Assembly (NCBI GenBank): GCA_022844475.1
Contig: JALHLR010000001.1
Coordinates: 1-64,000, forward strand
DNA length: 64,000 bases
Origin: Hyphomonadaceae bacterium
GTDB lineage: Bacteria; Pseudomonadota; Alphaproteobacteria; Caulobacterales; Hyphomonadaceae
Direction: 5' to 3'
A model generated the notes under the pieces. That model worked only from the letters and a program-made list of their open reading frames with translations. It had not been told where the DNA came from and did no database searches. A program made the position numbers and the translations under genes. The first letter of the stretch is position 1; every line of letters starts with the position of its first letter. This document shows positions 28,459 through 37,359 of this stretch, one piece after another.

Positions 28459-30267
28459 ATGACTCCCCGCGACAAGATCAGAAACTTCTCCATCATCGCC
28501 CACATCGACCATGGCAAGTCGACGCTGGCGGACCGCATCATCCAGATGACGGGCGGCCTTACCGCGCGTGAAATGACCGAGCAGGTCCTCGATACCATGG
28601 ATATCGAGAAGGAACGCGGCATCACCATCAAGGCCCAGACCGTGCGCCTCGATTACAAGGCCAAGGATGGCGAGACTTACGTCCTCAACCTGATGGACAC
28701 GCCCGGCCATGTCGACTTCGCCTACGAGGTCTCGCGCTGCCTGGCCGCCTGCGAGGGATCGCTCCTGGTCGTTGATGCTTCGCAGGGCGTCGAGGCTCAG
28801 ACGCTCGCCAACGTCTACAAGGCCATCGACGCCAACCACGAGATTGTGCCCGTCCTGAACAAGGTCGATCTTCCCGCCGCTGAAGTTGGCCGCGTGAAGC
28901 AGCAGATCGAGGACGTTATCGGCATCGACGCATCGGACGCGCTCGAGATTTCCGCCAAGACCGGCTTCGGCGTCGATACCGTGCTCGAAGCCATCGTCAC
29001 GCGCCTGCCGCCGCCCAAGACGGGGGACGCGACAGCGCCGCTGAAGGCGCTGCTGGTCGATGCCTACTACGACACCTATCTCGGCGTCGTCGTCATTGTG
29101 CGCATCGTCGATGGTACGTTGAAGAAGCGCCAGCAAGTCCAGATGATGAAGACCGGCGCGCACTACACGCTCGACCGCGTCGGCGTGTTCCTGCCCGGCA
29201 AGCTGATCGACGCCGATGAACTCGGCCCCGGCGAAGTCGGCTTCTTCACCGCCTCGATCAAGACAGTTGCCGATTGCTCGGTCGGCGACACCGTCACCGA
29301 CGAACGCAAGCCGACCGAGGAAGCGCTGCCGGGCTTCCGCGAAGTGCAGCCTGTCGTGTTCTGCGGACTCTTCCCGGTCGACGCCGCGAAGTTCGAGGAT
29401 CTGCGCGCCGCCATGGGACGCCTGCGCCTCAACGACGCCAGCTTCTCCTACGAGATGGAAACCTCCGCCGCTCTCGGCTTCGGCTTCCGCTGTGGCTTCC
29501 TTGGCCTGCTCCACCTTGAAATCATCCAGGAACGTCTCAGCCGCGAGTTCGACCTCGACCTGATCGCGACAGCCCCGTCGGTCGTCTATGAACTGCACAT
29601 GCGCAACGGCACGACGATCGACCTCCACAACCCGGCGGACATGCCCGACGTGATGGCGATCCTCGACATCCACGAACCGTGGATCGAGGCAACCATCTTC
29701 ACGCCCGACGAATATCTCGGCGGCATCCTCAAGCTCTGTCAGGACCGGCGCGGCATCCAGAAGGAACTGTCCTACGTCGGCGCACGCGCCATGATCCGCT
29801 ACGAGCTGCCGCTCAACGAAGTGGTGTTCGACTTCTACGACCGCCTGAAGTCGATCTCGAAGGGCTATGCCTCGTTCGACTACAGCCAGATCGGCCGCCG
29901 CGAAGGCGATCTCGTGAAACTGCAGATGCTGGTCAACGACGAGCCGATCGATGCGCTCTCGATGCTGACGCACCGCGCGCGCGCCGAACAGCGTGGCCGG
30001 GCGATGTGCGAGAAGCTGAAGGACCTCATCCCGCGCCAGATGTTCAAGATCCCCATCCAGGCTGCCATCGGCGGCAAGGTCGTGGCCCGTGAAACCATCT
30101 CGGCCCTGCGCAAGGACGTCACCGCGAAATGCTATGGCGGCGACGCCAGCCGCAAACGCAAGCTCCTCGACAAGCAGAAAGAGGGCAAGAAGCGCATGCG
30201 CCAGTTCGGCAAGGTCGAGATCCCGCAAGAGGCGTTCGTCGCGGCGCTCAAGATGGACGAGGACTAG
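28459..30267 (+). CDS. lepA: Translation elongation factor 4
   Basis: A 602-aa translational GTPase (EF4/LepA), which acts on the ribosome and can back-translocate tRNAs, helping translation under stress. G1 is AHIDHGKS (residues 14-21), the switch region is [13 protein letters not shown]3 is DTPGHVDF, G4 is NKVDLP and G5 is SAKTGFGV. The EF-G-like domains follow, and the LepA-specific C-terminal domain includes [20 protein letters not shown] near residue 550. The length matches orthologs. Start at 28459 follows AAGGAAC; the in-frame upstream extension to 28177 overlaps the divergent GH16 gene and is not supported. Monocistronic. Confidence 0.97.
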   Translation: MTPRDKIRNFSIIAHIDHGKSTLADRIIQMTGGLTAREMTEQVLDTMDIEKERGITIKAQTVRLDYKAKDGETYVLNLMDTPGHVDFAYEVSRCLAACEGSLLVVDASQGVEAQTLANVYKAIDANHEIVPVLNKVDLPAAEVGRVKQQIEDVIGIDASDALEISAKTGFGVDTVLEAIVTRLPPPKTGDATAPLKALLVDAYYDTYLGVVVIVRIVDGTLKKRQQVQMMKTGAHYTLDRVGVFLPGKLIDADELGPGEVGFFTASIKTVADCSVGDTVTDERKPTEEALPGFREVQPVVFCGLFPVDAAKFEDLRAAMGRLRLNDASFSYEMETSAALGFGFRCGFLGLLHLEIIQERLSREFDLDLIATAPSVVYELHMRNGTTIDLHNPADMPDVMAILDIHEPWIEATIFTPDEYLGGILKLCQDRRGIQKELSYVGARAMIRYELPLNEVVFDFYDRLKSISKGYASFDYSQIGRREGDLVKLQMLVNDEPIDALSMLTHRARAEQRGRAMCEKLKDLIPRQMFKIPIQAAIGGKVVARETISALRKDVTAKCYGGDASRKRKLLDKQKEGKKRMRQFGKVEIPQEAFVAALKMDED

Positions 30268-30357
30268 CCCCGTCCTCGGCGCCGCTGCGCCCGCCGCTTC
30301 CCTTTCCCGCAGCCCCGCATACTGTGCGCCGGGGATTGGATTCGGGGCGGAGCTGAC

Positions 30358-31413
30358 ATGTCATTCTCAACACGTGCCCGGTTTGCGCTGGCGGCTGCCT
30401 GCGCAGCACTCATCGCTCCTGCCGCCTTCGCCCAGGCCGTTCCCGTAAGGCTCGCCCAGGGCGAAGCGCAGCTCCCCACATCCGGCCTCGTCATCGACCT
30501 GCCAGCCAAGGCCGGCATCCAGTACGACGTCTCAGGCAGCTGGGCGCTATCGGGCGGCGGAACGTCTTTCGACACGCGTGACATCATCGACGAAATCGAA
30601 ACCGCCACCGGCAATGTCGCGACCGGCAACTGGGTGCTCTCGGGATATTTCACCGCCGGCGGATGCAGCGAAACGCTCGCCGCCACCAAGCTGGACGCTG
30701 CCTGGACGCAGGCTGCAACACTTTGGGGTGAGTCCTGGATCGTCCGCGGCGGCGTGTTCGTATTCGAAAACGCGCTCGGTCGCCGGCCCGCGGTCGTCCT
30801 GTGCCGCGGAACAGAGGCCGGACCCAGCCTGATCCTCTACCACTTCCTCGCCAATCAACCCGAAACCCTGTCCCAGGCAGCCGTGATGGACAGCGCTGGC
30901 AAGTCCGGCGCCCTGGCCGCGGCCTCGAAGTCGTTCACGGCAGTCCGTACGAAGCCCGTCTTCCCCACGCGCCGCACCGACGTTCGCAACAGGGGAAGCG
31001 AACCAGCTGCGCGCCGGGTGACGCTTACCCTGTCAGGCCTTGAGGTCGATCTTCCGCCCGACGGCTATCTCTGGCTGCCTGACGCCGGCGATAGCGCGGA
31101 CTTTCTCGATCGTCTCCTGCCAACCTTCCCGGAGCTGACGCTCGAGACGGTGGTCGTTCCGGGCACGACATGCGCCAGCCTGTTTGACTCTTTTGGTTCA
31201 GACATCCGTGCAGATCACCGGCCTCTGATGCTACCGGCGGGTTGGCTCGACGGACCGGCCCTTACAATCGACGGCCAGACAGAGCTCACCATGTGCCATC
31301 CGGTCGGCGCATCCGCACTGGTGGTCGGCGTCTTCCAGGGGCCGGACAACCGCGACGTCAGCACGCTTCACCAGATGCTGTCCGCGCTGCTGTCAGCTGC
31401 ACAGAAGAAGTAG
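30358..31413 (+). CDS. Exported protein of unknown function with internal duplication
   Basis: A 351-aa protein with a Sec signal peptide (ending near AFA, residue 25). No named family recognised. The mature part seems to be two related halves: residues about 40-190 and 220-345. Each starts with a GLxxDLP strand (SGLVIDLP 42-49; SGLEVDLP 226-233), and each has two Cys (103 and 149; 272 and 313) with a long middle and a terminal VV(L/V)C/ALVVGVFQG-like strand. It may be a duplicated beta-sandwich or OsmC/DUF-like unit of the periplasm. Located between lepA and a convergent methyltransferase gene, with no operon partner. Confidence 0.7.
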   Translation: MSFSTRARFALAAACAALIAPAAFAQAVPVRLAQGEAQLPTSGLVIDLPAKAGIQYDVSGSWALSGGGTSFDTRDIIDEIETATGNVATGNWVLSGYFTAGGCSETLAATKLDAAWTQAATLWGESWIVRGGVFVFENALGRRPAVVLCRGTEAGPSLILYHFLANQPETLSQAAVMDSAGKSGALAAASKSFTAVRTKPVFPTRRTDVRNRGSEPAARRVTLTLSGLEVDLPPDGYLWLPDAGDSADFLDRLLPTFPELTLETVVVPGTTCASLFDSFGSDIRADHRPLMLPAGWLDGPALTIDGQTELTMCHPVGASALVVGVFQGPDNRDVSTLHQMLSALLSAAQKK

Positions 31414-32214
31414 CTAGGGCCGCCGGCCCACAAAGGCGCTGCACATCACCGTCCGTGTTACCGCGCCACCGAATGTCTCGCGCGCCACGCGCTCGGCCTC
31501 GCTCAGTAGCCGCGCGCGTGTCTCTTCCGGCGCCATGCGCACGCGGGAGAATGTGCCGTAGAGCGCCGAGAGGCGTTCCGGCGTGAATGTCACCTCCTGC
31601 TCGAACAACCGGTGCTCCACATCCCTGAAGCCCGCCGACCGCAGCTCGCCCGTCCGCGCCGCCACATCCAGCGCAAACGCTGGCCTTCCCGCCGTCGCGT
31701 TCGGATCCTGCTCCACGCCTGCGAACAGATGTTCTGTCGCGCGCCCGAACGCATCAGGCGCCGCCGAATTGTGGTAGACATTCCACCACATCGCGAAATG
31801 CCCACCGGGCTTCAGCGCAGCGCGTGCCTGCGCGAGAGCCTTCATGCGCGCCAGCCAGTGCAGCGACATCGCCGCCAAGCCAAAGTCGAACGCGCCATCC
31901 TCCAGCCGCGCATCCTCGAACCGCGCGATCTCGATCATCAGCCGCGCATCGCCGGCCGCCTTGTCGCCCAACCGCTCCGCCAGTCGCGCATCCGGCTCGA
32001 TTGCCAGCAGCGCACGCACCGGCGTCGCCAGAACGGGCAGGGTGGCGTGCCCGGTCCCCGCGCCGATTTCGAAACAGTCGCTGCGCGCGTCAAGGCCGCA
32101 CTTTGCGCGCAACCAGACAAAAAGATCTGCGGGATAATCGGGACGCGCGAAATCATACAGCGCAGCATCTTCACCGAATTTGGTCGCGCCGGGTGAGGCG
32201 TGGATCGATGCCAT
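31414..32214 (-). CDS. Class I SAM-dependent methyltransferase
   Basis: A 266-aa methyltransferase. Motif I is CFEIGAGTGHATLPVL, motif II-like acidic LLAIEPDARL follows, and FDFGLAAMSLHWL is the post-I region of the type-11 methyltransferase fold. Substrate unknown: the sequence is closest in layout to small-molecule or metabolite methyltransferases ('WW N' motif MWWNVYHN in the second half). Start at 32214 (MASIHASPG) overlaps the stop of the upstream NTF2-like gene in a TGATG, so they are coupled. The stop is immediately at the end of the convergent unknown exported protein. Confidence 0.85.
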   Translation of the reverse strand: MASIHASPGATKFGEDAALYDFARPDYPADLFVWLRAKCGLDARSDCFEIGAGTGHATLPVLATPVRALLAIEPDARLAERLGDKAAGDARLMIEIARFEDARLEDGAFDFGLAAMSLHWLARMKALAQARAALKPGGHFAMWWNVYHNSAAPDAFGRATEHLFAGVEQDPNATAGRPAFALDVAARTGELRSAGFRDVEHRLFEQEVTFTPERLSALYGTFSRVRMAPEETRARLLSEAERVARETFGGAVTRTVMCSAFVGRRP

Positions 32215-32675
32215 CAGGGCGCGAAGCTCGATCGTGCGGTCAGCGCCCATCGCCCGTCCTTGAACTCGACGATGTAGAGCGAGTCGAACTGCGACAGCAC
32301 GGAGCCGTCCGCACGGTATCGCACGAAGGTGGTCAGCATGTGCGCCTTGTTGGGGCCGCACTGCACCACCTCCCGCTTCGCCCAGTCCGAACGATCCCAA
32401 CCCTGAGCGCCCAGCGTTGCAAAACCGCTTTCAAGATCCTGAGGCCCGTTGATGATCCGCACATTCCCGCTGGCGATGCGCACCGAGGGGAAATGGAACG
32501 TCTTGCCCCATGCTTCCGCATCCCTGGTGTTGAAGGTCCGCATGAATTCGTCGGTGACCCGATAGGCCGGCGCATAAGCCGCGCATGACGCGAACTGGAT
32601 GTCGCCTGGCATGCCGCCGATCGTCGTGCAGCCGGTTGCAATCGCGGCGGCAACGAACGCACAAGCCAGCTTCAT
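32214..32675 (-). CDS. Lipoprotein with NTF2-like (SnoaL-type) fold
   Basis: A 153-aa lipoprotein: signal LACAFVAAAIATGC with lipobox Cys. The mature part (ASCAAYAPAYRVTDEFMRTF ... DAEAWGKTFHFPSVRIASG ... LYIVEFKDGRWALTARSSF) has the helix-plus-curved-sheet pattern of NTF2-like/SnoaL-type proteins that serve as small-ligand-binding or isomerase scaffolds. No catalytic residues can be fixed. Coupled by TGATG to the methyltransferase downstream; start at 32675 (MKLACAF) is chosen for the signal peptide. Confidence 0.65.
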   Translation of the reverse strand: MKLACAFVAAAIATGCTTIGGMPGDIQFASCAAYAPAYRVTDEFMRTFNTRDAEAWGKTFHFPSVRIASGNVRIINGPQDLESGFATLGAQGWDRSDWAKREVVQCGPNKAHMLTTFVRYRADGSVLSQFDSLYIVEFKDGRWALTARSSFAP

Positions 32676-32715
32676 ATCCTGCCCTCTCAAAGCCGCAGCC
32701 AAGCCAGTCTGATGG

Positions 32716-34527
32716 TCACAACGGCCGGCACGTCTCCGCCAGCCAGGCGCGATCATCGCCCGACAGCAGCGGCCCCACCTCGGCCAGCACGCGCGCATGA
32801 TAGGCATCCACCCACGCCCGCTCGGTCTCGTTCAACAGGCCCGTCACGATAAGGCGGCGATCCAGCGGCGCCAGCGTCAGCGTCTCGAACCCAAGCATCT
32901 CGCGATCGCCGCCCGGAACGGCCGAGGCAGGCGTCACCACCTGCAGGTTCTCGATGCGGATGCCCCACGCATTGGCCTTGTAGTATCCCGGCTCGTTCGA
33001 GAGGATCATGCCCGGCTCAAGCGGCACAGCGTTCGGCGCCTTCGCCACGCGGTGCGGCCCTTCATGCACGCCAAGGTACGAGCCGACGCCATGGCCGGTG
33101 CCATGATCATAGTCGAGCCCCGCCTCCCACAGCGCCATCCGCGCCAGCACATCCAGCGCCGAGCCTGATGTCCCCTTTGGAAAGCGCACGCGAGACAATG
33201 CGATATGCCCCTTCAACACCCGCGTGTTGCGGTCCTTCATCTCGTCCGACGCCTCGCCGATCGCCATCGTGCGCGTCACGTCGGTTGTGCCGTCGAGATA
33301 CTGCCCGCCTGAGTCCAGCAGGAACAGCGATCCAGGCTCCAGCTTGCGATTCGTATTCGTGTCAGGCCGATAGTGGTTGATCGCCGCGTTCGGTCCCGCG
33401 CTCGAGATCGAGTTGAACGACAGGTCCTGCAACGCGCCCGTCTTCTCGCGGAACTCTTCCACTTTCATGGCGCAGTCGATCTCGGTCACTTCGCCCGTCT
33501 GCCCATGCTCGTCGAACCAGCGCAGGAAGCGGCTCAGCGCCGCGCCATCGCGCCGATGCGCCTGCCGCGATCCTTCGACCTCGACCGCATTTTTCTTCGC
33601 GCGCGGCAGCATCACCGGATCAGCCGCCCGCACCACATGCGCTCCAGCCTCGCCCAGCGTGTTGAAGAACCATGCTGACGCCATCGACGGGTCAACGCTC
33701 ACGCGCTTGCCCTTCAGCGTCGCCAGCCGCACCTCAACTGCGCCTTCGGGATGCAGCGTCACCTCGTTGCCGAGGTGCGCGACCAGTTCCGGCCCCACCT
33801 TCTTCGGGTTGATGAACAGCTCCGCATGCCCATCCGCAAACAGCAAAGCCCGCCCGAGCGGCAGAGGCGTGCGCGACACATCACCTCCGCGAATGTTGAA
33901 CAGCCATGCCAGCGACGCAGGTGAGGTGATTACCGCAGCGTCCACTTTCTGCTCGGCCAGCATCCTGCCCAACCGCGCGCGCTTGGCCGACGATGCCTCG
34001 CCAGCATACGTCACGTCGTGCGGTACGACAGCCTGCATCGGCTCCGTCGGCCGCCCCTGCCACGCCGCATCGATCGGGTTGGCCTCGGTCGCGACCAGTA
34101 CCGCCCCAGCCTTCGCCGCCGCTTCCATCAGCCGGTCGAGCGCATCCGGTGACATCAGCTTCGGATCATAGCCGATCCGCTTGCCGGCCATCGCCTGCTT
34201 CGCCAGCCAGCCGAACGCGCCCGGATCGACAAGATCGCCCACTGTGAACAGCCCAGGCGCCAGCTGCTGCTTCACCTGCAGCGTGTAGCGCCCGTCGACG
34301 AACACGATGGCCGAATCCAGAAACACGAACGCCGAACCGGCCGACCCCGTGAACCCTGTCGCCCATGCGAGGCGCTCATAGCAGGCGGGCAGGTATTCGT
34401 TCTGGTACTCGTCGTCATGCGGAATATAGACGCCTTCCAGCCCCGCGCCCTTCAGCGCCGCACGCAGCAGCGGCAGCGATGCAGCGCCAACGTCAGGCCC
34501 GCCAATGACTTCGTAGGTCTGTCTCAT
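32716..34527 (-). CDS. Aminopeptidase P family (Xaa-Pro aminopeptidase, M24)
   Basis: A 603-aa metallopeptidase that removes N-terminal residues preceding proline. The three-domain layout (two creatinase-like N-terminal domains, C-terminal pita-bread catalytic domain) fits the long alphaproteobacterial/eukaryotic class. The metal ligands are visible in the C-terminal part: DSGGQYLDGTTDVTR (two Asp), GHGVGSYLGVHEGPH (His), ILSNEPGYY (Glu), and GIRIENLQVV (Glu). Start at 34527 (MRQTYEVIGG) matches the family length; the much longer reading frame extending to 35028 runs over the small membrane-protein gene. Likely cytoplasmic, since no signal peptide is present. Confidence 0.93.
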   Translation of the reverse strand: MRQTYEVIGGPDVGAASLPLLRAALKGAGLEGVYIPHDDEYQNEYLPACYERLAWATGFTGSAGSAFVFLDSAIVFVDGRYTLQVKQQLAPGLFTVGDLVDPGAFGWLAKQAMAGKRIGYDPKLMSPDALDRLMEAAAKAGAVLVATEANPIDAAWQGRPTEPMQAVVPHDVTYAGEASSAKRARLGRMLAEQKVDAAVITSPASLAWLFNIRGGDVSRTPLPLGRALLFADGHAELFINPKKVGPELVAHLGNEVTLHPEGAVEVRLATLKGKRVSVDPSMASAWFFNTLGEAGAHVVRAADPVMLPRAKKNAVEVEGSRQAHRRDGAALSRFLRWFDEHGQTGEVTEIDCAMKVEEFREKTGALQDLSFNSISSAGPNAAINHYRPDTNTNRKLEPGSLFLLDSGGQYLDGTTDVTRTMAIGEASDEMKDRNTRVLKGHIALSRVRFPKGTSGSALDVLARMALWEAGLDYDHGTGHGVGSYLGVHEGPHRVAKAPNAVPLEPGMILSNEPGYYKANAWGIRIENLQVVTPASAVPGGDREMLGFETLTLAPLDRRLIVTGLLNETERAWVDAYHARVLAEVGPLLSGDDRAWLAETCRPL

Positions 34528-34646
34528 GTCCTGCGCCTCGAATGGGAGTGCCGCCGTTCTAGACCTCCCCGCAGCGCCTGTCATTCCCGGCTGCAACCGA
34601 TCCGGTTTGTCCGCCATGGCGTAGAGGCCGGCAACGGGAGAGGCAC

Positions 34647-35015
34647 ATGGATCTGTGGTTGCAAATTCCCTACGCGCTGAACATCGCGATCCTGACGCCC
34701 GTCTGCCTCGCCATGTTCGCCGGCCGGGGGCAGGGCGCAGTCTTCCAGAGCGCTGTCTCCGCCAGCCGCGGCCTCGAACTCCTCGTCGGCAGCCTGTGGC
34801 TCTCGATCCTCGCAGCCTCGGCGGCCGGGCTCTTTTTTCCGCGTATCTTCGCGCCGCTGCTGGCGATGCAGGTGTTCTACAAACTGATCTGGCTTCTCGC
34901 TTTCGTCGTCCCGGCAGCGGTCGAACGGGCCCGGCTGCCAGCCGGAATTGCAGCGTGTTTTGCGGCCATCGTCCTGACCTGGCCGGTGTTTCTCTGGTTA
35001 GCGTTCGCGACCTGA
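34647..35015 (+). CDS. Small polytopic membrane protein
   Basis: A 122-aa hydrophobic protein with four predicted helices: IPYALNIAILTPVCLAMF, LELLVGSLWLSILAASAAGL, FAPLLAMQVFYKLIWLLAFVV and IAACFAAIVLTWPVFLWLAF. No named family recognised; the size and topology match several uncharacterised DUFs in alphaproteobacteria. It precedes the XRE regulator module by 76 bp, a gap that contains a well-formed promoter, so it is probably transcribed separately. An opposite-strand extension of the aminopeptidase frame overlaps it but is not plausible. Confidence 0.6.
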   Translation: MDLWLQIPYALNIAILTPVCLAMFAGRGQGAVFQSAVSASRGLELLVGSLWLSILAASAAGLFFPRIFAPLLAMQVFYKLIWLLAFVVPAAVERARLPAGIAACFAAIVLTWPVFLWLAFAT

Positions 35016-35034
35016 AAGAGCACCTCAAAACCCC

Positions 35035-35072
35035 TTGCCGCGCCTTCGAGTATTGTGTATAGACAACAATAC
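35035..35072 (+). promoter_or_regulatory. Promoter with overlapping operator for the XRE regulator gene
   Basis: A -35 TTGCCG (35035-35040) and -10 TATAGA (35058-35063) are separated by exactly 17 bp. The -10 lies between the arms of an inverted repeat, GTATTGT (35050-35056), N9, ACAATAC (35066-35072), which is the expected position for autorepression by the XRE protein. The start codon at 35092 is about 22 nt past the probable transcription start, with AAAGG at 35081-35085 as SD. Confidence 0.6.
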
Positions 35073-35091
35073 GTTGCGTTAAAGGCCTGCT

Positions 35092-35337
35092 ATGTCAGTC
35101 GTTCACAACAGGATCGCAGTCTTCCGTGCCGAGATGTCGATGAGCCGGAAGGACCTCGCCGATCTCGTCGGCGTCAATCCGCAGACCATCGGCTATCTTG
35201 AGCGGGGCGATTACGCGCCCTCGGTCGAACTGGCGCTCAAGCTCGCAGACGTCTTCAAGGCGCCCGTCGAAGCGCTCTTCTCGCTCAAGCCATTCGCACC
35301 GCTCGGGCGCACCCTCAAGGAACAAAGGAGTTCATAG
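35092..35337 (+). CDS. XRE family helix-turn-helix regulator
   Basis: An 81-aa single-domain Cro/CI-type regulator: RIAVFRAEMSMSRKDLADLV, then VNPQTIGYLERGDYAPSVEL is the helix-turn-helix (residues about 6-62). It resembles the YozG/small-XRE class that controls a neighbouring membrane protein. The downstream membrane-protein gene begins at the very next base after its stop (TAG-ATG), so the two are co-translated. The promoter overlaps an inverted repeat (see above), consistent with autoregulation. The signal sensed is unknown. Confidence 0.85.
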   Translation: MSVVHNRIAVFRAEMSMSRKDLADLVGVNPQTIGYLERGDYAPSVELALKLADVFKAPVEALFSLKPFAPLGRTLKEQRSS

Positions 35338-35841
35338 ATGTTCGTCCCCTCGAAGCGCTACCCGCTCGGAAAGTCCTTCCCGCGTTCCACCCTGCGCGCG
35401 ATGTTTGCGGGTGTGTATGCCCTCTATCCGCTCGGCTGCATCCTGCAGCTCGTCTCGACGCCGGAAACCTTCGGCATCGCCGGCGATGTCGCTGGCCTGC
35501 TGATGATAGCCGCCGCGCTGGCGCTGTTCGCCGTGCTTGCCGGCTCCAGCCTGCAACGCCAGAGCCAGGAGCCGGAGACCATGCTGGACGAGCGCGAACT
35601 GGCCGAGCGCAACCGCGCCGCCTTCGGCGCCCATTCGATCTTCTCGGGCCTTGTGCTGCTCGGCATCATCTACCTGATGATCGGGCGCGACCTGATCGCA
35701 AACCAGAAGCTGATGGTGTGGCTCCCTGAAACAGGCGAGCACTGGAACGCTATCTTCTGGGGCCTGCTGATCGCATCGCTTACCCTGCCAGGGGCGTTGC
35801 TGGCGTGGGGCAAGGGCGAGCCTGAGGACGAGGCGGAGTAA
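35338..35841 (+). CDS. Membrane protein paired with XRE regulator
   Basis: A 167-aa protein with four hydrophobic stretches: AMFAGVYALYPLGCILQL, VAGLLMIAAALALFAVL, HSIFSGLVLLGIIYLMI and AIFWGLLIASLTLPGALLAW. The middle loop MLDERELAERNRAAFGAH is a conserved-looking acidic segment seen in DUF2178-like or similar membrane partners of small XRE regulators. No enzymatic motif. ATG abuts the XRE stop codon, so translational coupling is expected. The function may be a membrane sensor or anchor that sequesters the regulator. Confidence 0.7.
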   Translation: MFVPSKRYPLGKSFPRSTLRAMFAGVYALYPLGCILQLVSTPETFGIAGDVAGLLMIAAALALFAVLAGSSLQRQSQEPETMLDERELAERNRAAFGAHSIFSGLVLLGIIYLMIGRDLIANQKLMVWLPETGEHWNAIFWGLLIASLTLPGALLAWGKGEPEDEAE

Positions 35842-35851
35842 ACGGCCGGCT

Positions 35852-36712
35852 TCAGCCTGCCCGCGCGTATGTCAGCGTCGACCAGCCATTCAGCCGCCGC
35901 CTGTGGACCAGCGTCAGTCCACGCCCCGCATAGGCCGCCCGCACCTGCGGCTCCTGATGGGTCAGAAGGCCAGAGAGGATCACCCGCCCGCCGGGCTTCA
36001 CCAGCTTCGCGATCTCGGGCGCAAGCCCAACCAGCGGCCGCGCCAGAATATTCGCCAGTACCAGGTCATAGGGCGCACGCGCCCTGATGGCCGCATGGCC
36101 AGAGCCGCGAACATGCATCAGCTTGAGCTGCCGCCCCACGCGATTGTTCTTGCGGTTCTCATGCGCGATGCGGATCGACTCCCTGTCGATGTCGGTCCCC
36201 AGCGCGAACTGCGTGCCCGTCTTCACCGCCGCCAGCGCCAGCACGCCAGACCCCGTGCCGATGTCGAGCACGCGCTGCGGCCGCTTGCGCCTGATCTCGG
36301 CCGACAGCGACTGCAGGCAGCCCTTGGTCGTGCCATGATGCCCGGTGCCGAACGCCGGCCCCGCCTCGATCCACACCGGGATCTTCCCGCCCTCGAGATG
36401 CGCCAGCTCATGCCATCCCGCCACCACGAACGGCCCGGCATGCACCGCCGGCAATCCCGCCAGCGACACGGCCACCCAGTCCTTGTCATCCAGCTTCTCG
36501 ACCGACGCCCGCGCGCCCGGCGCCTCATGCTCGATGATCGCAGCTGCCTCGTTCGCCTGGTCCTCCTCGATGCAGAAGGCGTCGAGACTCCACGAGATCT
36601 TGGACGCCTCTTCCACGGAGACCGCCGAGGCGGGGGAGGGGTCCATGCTGGAGAGCACATCGGAGAGCCGCTCGGCATCGCTGCGCGGCAGAAGGCAATG
36701 AACGCGATACAT
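35852..36712 (-). CDS. prmA: 50S ribosomal protein L11 methyltransferase
   Basis: A 286-aa enzyme that trimethylates ribosomal protein L11 using SAM. The N-terminal substrate-recognition domain (residues 1-60) precedes the catalytic part, with the PrmA hallmark GPAFGTGHHGTTKGCLQSL near residue 120, SAM motif LDIGTGSGVLALAA, acidic TDIDRESI, and NILARPLVGLAPEI, the NPP-like motif region. Start MYRVHCLLP is the only ATG that gives full family length. Converges with the XRE partner protein. Single gene. Confidence 0.93.
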   Translation of the reverse strand: MYRVHCLLPRSDAERLSDVLSSMDPSPASAVSVEEASKISWSLDAFCIEEDQANEAAAIIEHEAPGARASVEKLDDKDWVAVSLAGLPAVHAGPFVVAGWHELAHLEGGKIPVWIEAGPAFGTGHHGTTKGCLQSLSAEIRRKRPQRVLDIGTGSGVLALAAVKTGTQFALGTDIDRESIRIAHENRKNNRVGRQLKLMHVRGSGHAAIRARAPYDLVLANILARPLVGLAPEIAKLVKPGGRVILSGLLTHQEPQVRAAYAGRGLTLVHRRRLNGWSTLTYARAG

Positions 36713-37012
36713 GATTGTCCCGGCTGAGAATGTGCGGGGCTTATAGCAGCGCCCCGCGCCGTGTCATCCCGCGGGTCTGGCGTGACGTTCTGATCGCACT
36801 TGGGCCATTCGCAAAAGACATGCCCCGGGCCTTCCGGTCCGGGGCGTGTTGTTCAAGCGTGCTGCTGAAGCAGCGACGATCGAATTCTGGCGCTGCTGAG
36901 GCTTGCGCTCATCGCGCTTGTCGTCGGGGCGCGGTGAGCGATCATCCTGACCGCCTTGCTGGCCCTGTTTGCCCTGTTCGGCTTGCTGCTGATCGCGGCC
37001 GCCCGCGTCAGG
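36713..37012. other. Intergenic region with bidirectional hairpin
   Basis: About 300 bp between the prmA start and the stop of the small minus-strand gene at 37013-37231. Besides the prmA promoter it contains the hairpin at 36822-36845. The plus strand here has a striking hydrophobic run (from 36938) but with an in-frame stop before it and no SD, so I did not call a gene. Confidence 0.4.
36822..36845 (-). terminator. Terminator hairpin downstream of the 72-aa gene
   Basis: GCCCCGGGCC, loop TTCC, GGTCCGGGGC: ten base pairs with one G-U. On the minus strand it is followed by TGTCTTTT, which fits an intrinsic terminator for the small gene at 37013-37231. It could work weakly on the plus strand (GTGTTGTTC). 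Confidence 0.6.
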
Positions 37013-37231
37013 TCAGCGGCGGCGGTCGCCGTCGGGCTGGCGGTCACCCTGATCGGTATCGCCAACACCACGCATCGGCTGGTTCCGCTCCGGCTGGGCC
37101 GCGATGCCGATGATGTTGACGCGCTCGCCGATCGCGCCCGGCGGTGTGTCGTTGACGAAACCATCCGGGTCGTTGCCGAAGATTTCGTCGTGAATCGGAT
37201 GCGGTCTGTCGTTCATCTGTTCGCGCGCCAT
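37013..37231 (-). CDS. Small charged protein of unknown function
   Basis: A 72-aa protein, rich in Asp, Arg, Gly, Pro, with no predicted helices or membrane segment: PHPIHDEIFGNDPDGF near the start, and a low-complexity basic/acidic tail RGVGDTDQGDRQPDGDRRR. The evidence for translation is an excellent SD (AAGGAG, 6 nt before the ATG at 37231) and a terminator downstream. Family unknown; it is one of four small disordered proteins encoded on the minus strand between 37 and 40.1 kb. A hydrophobic reading frame on the opposite strand competes for part of this region. Confidence 0.55.
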   Translation of the reverse strand: MAREQMNDRPHPIHDEIFGNDPDGFVNDTPPGAIGERVNIIGIAAQPERNQPMRGVGDTDQGDRQPDGDRRR

Positions 37232-37319
37232 GTGCTTCTCCTTGAGCATGCTTCCGCAGAACAACGCGATCAGGCCGGCGCGGTTGCGTGATCAACTTGC
37301 GCGGCCGCTCGTTGTGCCT

Positions 37320-37359
37320 GCCGCGGGCATCCGTGCGCGTGCTCACGGACGCCCGCGGC
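37320..37359 (+). repeat. Strong 40-nt inverted repeat (hairpin)
   Basis: Arms GCCGCGGGC-A-TCCGTG (37320-37335) and CACGGA-C-GCCCGCGGC (37344-37359) pair over 15 of 16 positions around an 8-nt loop, one of the most stable structures in the window. It lies in the divergent region between the 72-aa gene and the cupin gene, followed on the plus strand by TTGCCTGCTTTCTC. It may be a terminator of an unseen plus-strand transcript or a structured leader element. Confidence 0.5.

Noticed and set aside
34528-35028. N-terminal extension of aminopeptidase P
   Set aside because: The extension is Arg-rich, unlike the family, and lies opposite a better-supported membrane-protein gene.
36938-37291. A hydrophobic plus-strand frame (start TTG 36956)
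   Set aside because: It has an in-frame stop just upstream and no SD, and it overlaps the small minus-strand gene that has both SD and terminator. Still noteworthy because of two membrane-like stretches.
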